64,000 bases of DNA from Kineosporia sp. A_224 (GTDB taxonomy: Bacteria > Actinomycetota > Actinomycetes > Actinomycetales > Kineosporiaceae). Shown in pieces: positions 58,869 to 64,000 of the stretch. Below the pieces are notes generated by a model. It saw only the letters and a program-made list of their open reading frames with translations. It had not been told where the DNA came from and searched no databases. The translations under genes were made by a program, and so were the position numbers. The stretch covers positions 20,815-84,814 of the forward strand of contig NZ_MWLN01000194.1 in assembly GCF_002198655.1 (NCBI RefSeq), written 5' to 3'. Position 1 is the stretch's first letter. The number at the start of each line of letters is the position of its first letter.

Positions 58869-58884
58869 TCGAACACGCGTTCGA
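58869..58884. promoter_or_regulatory. LexA-type SOS box
   Basis: TCGAACACGCGTTCGA: perfect half-sites TCGAAC and GTTCGA with 4 nt between, matching the actinobacterial/Gram-positive LexA consensus recalled as TCGAAC-N4-GTTCGA. A weak promoter (TTCGAC / 19 nt / TACGGT at 58905-58910) overlaps it. The only gene downstream is the transglutaminase-like one at 59050. Confidence 0.6.
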
Positions 58885-59049
58885 CAACCGGGCGTCTTCT
58901 GTCGTACGGTCGGACCCGGTGGGAACGGCGCACGACTGTGCGGAGCCGTGCGCCGCCCACCGCTTCCCCGCACCAGCAGAACGTCCCGCTCGCTTCGCCG
59001 GGTCCGCCGCGGGCCCCGTCGGACGACCTCCCGACGCCCCGAGGCCGCC

Positions 59050-59931
59050 ATGCCCGCTGTCATCGACTACGCCCTCCCCGGCCCCCTCACCGACCTCACC
59101 GGGCTGCCGGACGCCGTCCTGCCGCCACCCGCGGAGCCGCTCGTGCTGTGCGGGGTCGCCCGCGGGCTCGTCGTCCCGCCGCCCGGCGCGCAGGCGCTCG
59201 GCCTGCCGCCCGGCCGGTCGACGACGCACCAGGTCAGGCCCGCCGCGGACCTCCTGCGCGCGGTGCTGGCGCTCGACCCCGCACCGCTCACCGTCGCCCG
59301 CCCGCCGGCGCGCCGCGTCGTCGGCACCTGCCGGCACGTCGCGGTGATCACCGTGGCGCTGCTGCGGCACCACGGCGTCGCGGCCCGGGCCCGGTGCGGG
59401 TTCGCGACGTACTTCGAGCCCGGCCGGGGCGTCGACCACTGGGTCGTGGAGTACCGGACGGCGCCGTCCGGCCGCTGGCGCCGGGTCGACCCCGAGCTCC
59501 CGCCCCCGGCCGATGCTCGCGCCGGGTACCGCTCCGGGGCCTCCGACGGCGCGGTTCCGGTACCGGAGGTGAGCACGAGCGACGGGGCGGCGGTGGCCGG
59601 GGAGTTCCTCACCGGCGGCGAGGCGTGGGTGGCGTTCCGGCGCGGGGCGGTCGACGCGTCCCGGTTCGGGGTGGCAGGCACCTCGGACGCCTGGGGGCCG
59701 GCGGAGATCAAGGGCAACGCGATCCGCGACCTCGCAGCGCTCAACAAGGTCGAGGTGCTGCCCTGGGACGAGTGGGGCCGGATGACCGACGCGTACGCCG
59801 GGCGGACCGGCCCCGACCACGACGCGCTCGTCGACGCGGTCGCCGCCGTCTGCGGTGCCGACGACCCCGCGTTCGTCGCCGACCTCTACGCGCGCGACGA
59901 GCTGCGTGTGCCGGAGCACCTGCAGCGGTGA
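59050..59931 (+). CDS. Transglutaminase-like protein
   Basis: 293 aa. The papain-like triad of transglutaminase-core proteins is visible: Cys ~94 in GTCRHVAVI, His ~131 in VDHWVVEY, Asp ~147 in RVDPEL. The C-terminal half (VAFRRGAVDASRFGV; GNAIRDLAALNKVEVLPWDEWG) agrees with a family of bacterial transglutaminase-domain proteins of unknown role, probably proteases or amidases. No signal peptide, so cytoplasmic. The start codon is 166 nt downstream of a LexA-type box, so damage induction is possible. Confidence 0.87.
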   Translation: MPAVIDYALPGPLTDLTGLPDAVLPPPAEPLVLCGVARGLVVPPPGAQALGLPPGRSTTHQVRPAADLLRAVLALDPAPLTVARPPARRVVGTCRHVAVITVALLRHHGVAARARCGFATYFEPGRGVDHWVVEYRTAPSGRWRRVDPELPPPADARAGYRSGASDGAVPVPEVSTSDGAAVAGEFLTGGEAWVAFRRGAVDASRFGVAGTSDAWGPAEIKGNAIRDLAALNKVEVLPWDEWGRMTDAYAGRTGPDHDALVDAVAAVCGADDPAFVADLYARDELRVPEHLQR

Positions 59932-59957
59932 CCGGGCCGGGCGGAACCCGGCCCGGT
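59931..59957. terminator. Bidirectional hairpin terminator
   Basis: ACCGGGCCGGG (59931-59941) pairs perfectly with CCCGGCCCGGT (59947-59957) around CGGAA. It separates the convergent transglutaminase-like gene and modC. Confidence 0.75.
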
Positions 59958-59962
59958 CGGGC

Positions 59963-61117
59963 TCACCCCGGTGCCGGGTAGGCCGTCACCTCGGTCGCCT
60001 TGGCGGTCAGCCAGACCTGCTGACCGGTCCGCAGCTCGAGGTCGGCGAGCGCGGCGGGCGTGATGTCCACGATCGCGTCGGGCGTGCCGTCGACGGCGAC
60101 CCGCACCCGGTCGGTGAGCAGCTCGAGGCCCGCGACGGTGCCGGTCCACACGTTGCGGGCCGACCCGGCGTCCGGGGAGTGCGTGTAGAGCGAGATCGCC
60201 GTGGGCGCGAGCGCGACGAGCATCCGGGTGGCGGGCAGCGGGACCACATGGCCGCCCTCGCCCGGGTCGTGACCGGCGGCGAAGAGCCGGCCGCCGTCGT
60301 CGAGGTCGACCCGTCCCGTCGAGCGGTCGGTCATCGCGCCGCGGTAGAGGTTGAGGCCGACGAGCCGGGCGACGTACTCGGTCGCCGGACGGCGCGCGAC
60401 GGCCGCGGGCACGCCCTCCTGGACGGCGCGGCCGCCCTCGAGCACGAGGATCCGGTCGGCGAGCACCATCGCCTCGAGCGGGTCGTGCGTGACGACGAGG
60501 GTCGGGCCGCCGAAGGTCGCGAGGTACGCGCGCAGCTCGGTGCGGATCTCCAGCCGGGTCCGGGCGTCGAGGGCGGCGAGCGGCTCGTCGAGCAGGAGAA
60601 GCTGCGGGTCGGACGCCAGGGCCCGGGCGAGCGCGACCCGTTGCGCCTGGCCGCCCGACAGCTGCCCCGGCCGGCGCCCGGCGAGCTCCTCGATCCCGAG
60701 CCGCCCCAGCACCTCCCGGGCGTGCGCGCGGGCGTCGGGCCGCCGTCCGCCCCGCACGTGCCGGGAGAACGCGACGTTGTCGAGCACCGTGAGGTGCGGG
60801 AACAGCCGGTAGTCCTGGAAGACGAGGCCGACGCGGCGGTCCACCGCGGGCACGAACGTGCCGCGGTCGGCGTCGTCCCACGTCTGGTCGCCGACCGCGA
60901 CCCGCCCCCGGGAGACCGGGAGCAACCCGGCCAGAGCCCGCAGCAGCGTCGACTTGCCGGCACCGTTCGGGCCCAGGACGGCGAGGATCTCGCCGGCCCG
61001 CACGTCGGCCCGCACCTCGAGGTCGAACCCTCCCCGGACGACCCCGACGTCGGCCCGCAGCGCCCCGCCGGCCGGCGGGGCGCCGTACGCAGGGTGGTCG
61101 TCCGACCGTGCCGTCAC
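59963..61117 (-). CDS. modC: Molybdate ABC transporter ATP-binding protein
   Basis: 384 aa. Walker A GPNGAGKST, Q-loop VFQDYRLFPHLTV, signature LSGGQAQRVALARAL, Walker B LLLLDEPLAALD and switch His (VTHDPLEA) are intact. The C-terminal ~90 residues form a TOBE/Mop-like molybdate-binding domain (RNVWTGTVAGLELLTDRVRV). GTG at 61117 overlaps the modB stop by 4 nt. It drives molybdate (or tungstate) uptake with ModA and ModB. Confidence 0.92.
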   Translation of the reverse strand: MTARSDDHPAYGAPPAGGALRADVGVVRGGFDLEVRADVRAGEILAVLGPNGAGKSTLLRALAGLLPVSRGRVAVGDQTWDDADRGTFVPAVDRRVGLVFQDYRLFPHLTVLDNVAFSRHVRGGRRPDARAHAREVLGRLGIEELAGRRPGQLSGGQAQRVALARALASDPQLLLLDEPLAALDARTRLEIRTELRAYLATFGGPTLVVTHDPLEAMVLADRILVLEGGRAVQEGVPAAVARRPATEYVARLVGLNLYRGAMTDRSTGRVDLDDGGRLFAAGHDPGEGGHVVPLPATRMLVALAPTAISLYTHSPDAGSARNVWTGTVAGLELLTDRVRVAVDGTPDAIVDITPAALADLELRTGQQVWLTAKATEVTAYPAPG

Positions 61118-61974
61118 AGCCCGGCCCCCGGTCGCAGCCACCGGTCGCGCAGCAGCACGAGCACCGCGACCGACACCGTGAGCAGCACCAGGCTCAGTGC
61201 GACGGCGGCCTGCGGGTCGGTCTCGAAGGCGCGGTAGACCGCGCTCGGCATCGCCTGGGTCACGCCGGGCAGGTTGCCGGCGAAGGTGATCGTCGCCCCG
61301 AACTCGCCGAGGGCCCGGGCCCAGCAGAGCACCGCGCCGGCGGCGAGGCTCGGCGCGACGAGCGGCAGCGTGACCCGGCGGAACGTCGTCACGGGCCGCG
61401 CGCCGAGGGTCGCCGCGGCCTCCTCGAGCCCGGCGTCGGCGGAGCGCAGCGCCCCCTCGACGGTCACCACGAGGAAGGGCATCGCGACGAACGTCTGCGC
61501 GACGACGACGGCCGCCGTCGTGAAAGGGATCTGGTAGCCGGTCCAGTCGTAGAGCCAGCGGCCGGCGATCCCGTTGCGGCCGTAGGCGAGCAGCAGCGCG
61601 ACGCCGCCGACCACGGGCGGCAGCACGAGCGGCAGCGTGACGAGCGCCCGGAGCAGCCGGATCGCGCGCGCCCGGGAGCGGGCCAGCACCCACGCGAGCG
61701 GGACGCCGACGACGACCGAGATGACCGTCGTCACCGAGGCGGTGACGAGCGAGAGCCGCAGCGCCTCGACCGCCTGGGTCTCCGCGAGGATCCGCGGCAG
61801 GTCCCGCCACGGGGCGAGCACGAACATCCCGACGAGCGGCAGGAGGAGGAACGCCACCGCCACCGCCGCCGGCACGCCGAGCGGCCAGGGGGTGCGCCGT
61901 CCGGCGTCGGTGACGGCCCGGACGGCCGACGGCGACCGGCCGTGCACGGGTGCGTGGTCGCCGTCCGCCGTCAC
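61114..61974 (-). CDS. modB: Molybdate ABC transporter permease
   Basis: 286 aa with five to six membrane helices and the ModB-type loop (EEAAATLGARPVTTFRRVTLPLVAPSLAAGAVLCWARALGEFGATI). GTG 61974 is 7 nt after a TAGGGT -10 box (61982-61987), which hints at an internal leaderless promoter; GTG 61980 is the longer option. It forms the membrane channel for molybdate and is coupled to modC. Confidence 0.92.
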   Translation of the reverse strand: MTADGDHAPVHGRSPSAVRAVTDAGRRTPWPLGVPAAVAVAFLLLPLVGMFVLAPWRDLPRILAETQAVEALRLSLVTASVTTVISVVVGVPLAWVLARSRARAIRLLRALVTLPLVLPPVVGGVALLLAYGRNGIAGRWLYDWTGYQIPFTTAAVVVAQTFVAMPFLVVTVEGALRSADAGLEEAAATLGARPVTTFRRVTLPLVAPSLAAGAVLCWARALGEFGATITFAGNLPGVTQAMPSAVYRAFETDPQAAVALSLVLLTVSVAVLVLLRDRWLRPGAGL

Positions 61975-61999
61975 GGGCACGACCCTAGAGGCGCAGGCC

Positions 62000-62794
62000 T
62001 CACGGAGCCTGGAAGCCCGCCGCAGTGAGCACCTTCTGGCCCTCGGCCGACAGCACGTAGTCGACGAACGCCTGGGCCACGGCGGTGTTCTTGCTCGTCG
62101 TGAGCGGCGCGATCGGGTACGTCGTCGAGGCGTTGACGTCGGCCGGGATCTCGATGCCCGTGACGGAGTCCCCGGCGGCGAGGACGTCGGTGACGTAGAC
62201 GACGCCGGCGTCGACCTCCCCGAGGCTGACCTTCGCGAGGGTGGCCTTGACGTCGGCCTCCTCGGTGACCGGCTTCACGGTGAGCTTCGCAGTCGCGAAG
62301 ACCTTCGCCGCCGTCGCTCCGCACGGCACCTCGGCCTGGCACAGGGCCACCTTGACGCCGGGCCTCGCGAGGTCGGAGAGCCGGGTGACGTTGCCGGGGT
62401 TCTTCGGCGGCACCGCGATCTGCATGGCGTTCTCGGCGAACGGCGTCGCGGTCGTCGCCGCCCCGGCCGCCACGACGGCGTCCATGTTCTTCTGCGACGC
62501 GGAGGCGAACACGTCGGCCGGCGCGCCCTGCGCGATCTGGGTGACGAGCGCGGACGACGCCCCGAAGCTGAAGGTGACCGTCGTGCCGGGGTTCGCCTCC
62601 TGGAACTGCTTGCCCAGCGTCTGGAACGAGCCGGTGAGCGACGCGGCGGCGAGCACGGTGATCTCGCCGGACAACCCGCCGGGCGACGCCCCGGCGGGCG
62701 ACGAGTCACCACCGGACGACGGGCCGCCGCAAGCGGCGAGGAGCAGTGCGCCGACGGTGACGAGGGGCAGGACGAGGGCAGGACGACGGCGCAC
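62000..62794 (-). CDS. modA: Molybdate-binding lipoprotein
   Basis: 264 aa. Lipobox LLAAC near residue 21, then ITVLAAASLTGSFQTLG, VTFSFGASSALVTQI and GAPADVFASASQKNMD, the standard ModA oxyanion-binding pattern, and DAGVVYVTDVLAAG in the second lobe. It captures molybdate or tungstate outside the membrane and hands it to ModB. It starts 40 nt after the regulator gene's stop, in the same operon. Confidence 0.94.
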   Translation of the reverse strand: MRRRPALVLPLVTVGALLLAACGGPSSGGDSSPAGASPGGLSGEITVLAAASLTGSFQTLGKQFQEANPGTTVTFSFGASSALVTQIAQGAPADVFASASQKNMDAVVAAGAATTATPFAENAMQIAVPPKNPGNVTRLSDLARPGVKVALCQAEVPCGATAAKVFATAKLTVKPVTEEADVKATLAKVSLGEVDAGVVYVTDVLAAGDSVTGIEIPADVNASTTYPIAPLTTSKNTAVAQAFVDYVLSAEGQKVLTAAGFQAP

Positions 62795-62834
62795 GGATGC
62801 TCCTGGCGGGCCGGGGACGGGAGGTGCGGGGCGG

Positions 62835-63242
62835 TCAGTCGGCGGGGATCTCGACGACGACGTTCGTGGACTTCACGCTGGCGACGGCGAGGACGCCGGG
62901 CTCGAGCCCGAGCTCGTCCGCGGCCTCGCGGCTCATGAGGCTGACGACGCGGAACGGGCCGGCCTGGAGCTCGACCTGGGCCATCACCGTGTCCCTGACG
63001 ACCTTCGTCACCAGGCCGCGGAAGTGGTTGCGCGCCGACTGCGCCACGGTCGGCCGCGGCTCGGTGGCGGACGCCGCCGCGACCTCCTCGGCGAACCGGG
63101 CGAGCGCCGCGCCGGCGACGACCCGGCGGCCCGCGTCGTCCACCGTGGTCTCCAGGCGCCCGGAGTCGGCCCAGCGGCGGACCGTGTCGTCGCTGACCCC
63201 GAGGAGCTCGGCGGCCTGACGCATGCGGAAGGTCGTCGTCAC
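62835..63242 (-). CDS. Molybdenum-responsive HTH/TOBE regulator
   Basis: 135 aa. The N-terminus is an excisionase/MerR-like helix-turn-helix (MRQAAELLGVSDDTVRRWADSGRL). The C-terminal ~70 residues form a single Mop/TOBE molybdate-binding domain (SARNHFRGLVTKVVRDTVMAQVELQAGPFRVVSLMSREAADELGL). This short architecture, unlike E. coli ModE, is common upstream of actinobacterial modABC. GTG 63242 is 6 nt from a TACAGT -10 box (63249-63254). A CCGCATCTGCGG palindrome abuts the box, so autorepression by molybdate-loaded protein is likely. Confidence 0.9.
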   Translation of the reverse strand: MTTTFRMRQAAELLGVSDDTVRRWADSGRLETTVDDAGRRVVAGAALARFAEEVAAASATEPRPTVAQSARNHFRGLVTKVVRDTVMAQVELQAGPFRVVSLMSREAADELGLEPGVLAVASVKSTNVVVEIPAD

Positions 63243-63255
63243 GCCTCGACTGTAT

Positions 63256-63298
63256 CCGCATCTGCGGACCTCTGACCAGTCAGTCACCGCGGATGCGG
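63256..63298. promoter_or_regulatory. Candidate operators of the molybdenum regulator
   Basis: CCGCATCTGCGG (63256-63267) is a palindrome next to the regulator's -10 box; the inverted half GGATGCGG recurs at 63291-63298. A CTGAC-CA-GTCAG dyad (63272-63283) lies between them. The arrangement suits a dimeric regulator acting on the mod operon. Confidence 0.55.
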
Positions 63299-63401
63299 GT
63301 ACTGGTTCTTTCCTGACCCGATTCTGCGGTTCCGAAGTTCCCCGTCGGCTCCTCACCCGGGGACTGTCGCCCGGCGCCGTCCGCTGCCCATGATGGCCAC
63401 C

Positions 63402-64000
63402 ATGACCACCGACGCCCGGTTCCCCCGCCTGTTCTCCCCGCTGCGGATCGGCCCCGTCGAGCTGCGCAACCGGGTGGTCTCCTCGGGGCACGACACGGTC
63501 ATGGCGCAGGACGGCGTCCCCGGCGACCAGCTCGTCGCCTACCAGGAGGCCCGGGCGCGCGGCGGGGTCGGGCTCGTCGTCGTCCAGGTGGCGGGGGTGC
63601 ACGCGTCGGCGCAGTACACGAGCCACGTGCTCATGGCGGACGACGACGCCTGCGTCCCGGCGTTCGCACGGCTCGCCGAGACCGTGCACGCCCACGGCGC
63701 CAAGGTCTTCCAGCAGCTGTTCCACGACGGGCGCGAGCTCATGGAGTCCCCCGACGGCACGCTCCCGGTGGCACTGGCGCCGTCCGCCGTGCCGAACGAG
63801 CGGTTCCACGTCATGCCGCGGGCGATGCCGGTCGGGCTCGTCCGCGAGATGGTCGGCTGCTACGCCGCGAGCGCGCGCCGGATGCGCGAGGCCGGGTACG
63901 ACGGCGTCGAGGTCGTCGCGTCCCACGGGTACCTGCCGGCGCAGTTCCTCAACCCGCGGACGAACCTGCGCACCGACGAGTACGGCGGGGACGAGGCAGG
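63402..64000 (+). CDS. Old Yellow Enzyme-family NADH:flavin oxidoreductase (5' part)
   Basis: At least 199 codons, open to the window edge. FSPLRIGPVELRNRVVSSGH is the FMN-binding start of OYE/2,4-dienoyl-CoA reductase-type proteins; HAHGAKVFQQLFHDGRE and SHGYLPAQFLNPRTNLRTDEYGG follow at the expected positions. FMN-dependent reductases of this type act on enoates, trimethylamine or dienoyl-CoA. Three in-frame ATGs exist (63390, 63393, 63402); the last gives MTTDARFPRLF and is preferred. The C-terminal half, which would tell the subfamily, is missing. Confidence 0.85.
   Translation, partial: MTTDARFPRLFSPLRIGPVELRNRVVSSGHDTVMAQDGVPGDQLVAYQEARARGGVGLVVVQVAGVHASAQYTSHVLMADDDACVPAFARLAETVHAHGAKVFQQLFHDGRELMESPDGTLPVALAPSAVPNERFHVMPRAMPVGLVREMVGCYAASARRMREAGYDGVEVVASHGYLPAQFLNPRTNLRTDEYGGDEA

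Overview
The window is very G+C-rich throughout. Gene families, codon use (GTG starts, ATGA/GTGA overlaps) and regulator types point to a chromosomal segment of a high-GC Actinomycetota; nothing seen fixes the genus. No transposase, integrase, CRISPR array, rRNA or confident intact tRNA was found. I count 58 protein genes, all apparently intact except the last, which runs off the right edge. Many genes carry a TANNNT -10 box only 6-8 nt before the start codon, so leaderless transcription looks common; this was used to choose several starts.

Left part (1-26.7 kb). A SigE-type sigma factor with a coupled partner is followed by a fused SDR/adenylate-forming enzyme, an aminotransferase, a shrunken P450-like protein coupled to a PEP mutase/isocitrate lyase-family enzyme, an ArsR regulator, an S51-like protein, and a PiT phosphate transporter with a PHO-box-like repeat upstream. 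Then come an AraC/GyrI regulator, a tRNA-like remnant, an aldo/keto reductase, small stress-type proteins, a MarR/zinc-ribbon pair, an acyl-CoA ligase and enoyl-CoA hydratase pair, and MprF coupled to an Abi/HEPN-like gene. A molybdopterin oxidoreductase and WYL, TetR and double-GntR regulators follow.

Middle (26.7-43.6 kb). This holds a PaaX-like regulator, a secreted metzincin-like protease, and a two-component system whose probable target operon (two membrane proteins) has an OmpR-type direct repeat. Next are a CDF metal exporter, 3-hydroxyacyl-CoA dehydrogenase, and an EthA-like flavin monooxygenase. A NitT/TauT-type ABC importer follows, with two paralogous binding proteins that share a promoter-proximal sequence, plus a second PaaX-like regulator.

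Right part (43.6-64 kb). A divergent Hsp90-family ATPase is coupled to a 995-residue helical-repeat protein; this is one of the best candidates for an undescribed two-gene system. Then come a LigD-type polymerase domain preceded by a long hairpin, and an HtrA-MoxR-DUF58-VWA-VWA cluster. After an alpha/beta hydrolase and an epimerase comes a transglutaminase-like gene behind a perfect LexA-type box. The window ends with a molybdate regulator-modABC operon, which could supply the molybdoenzyme at 21-23 kb, and the start of an Old Yellow Enzyme-family gene.
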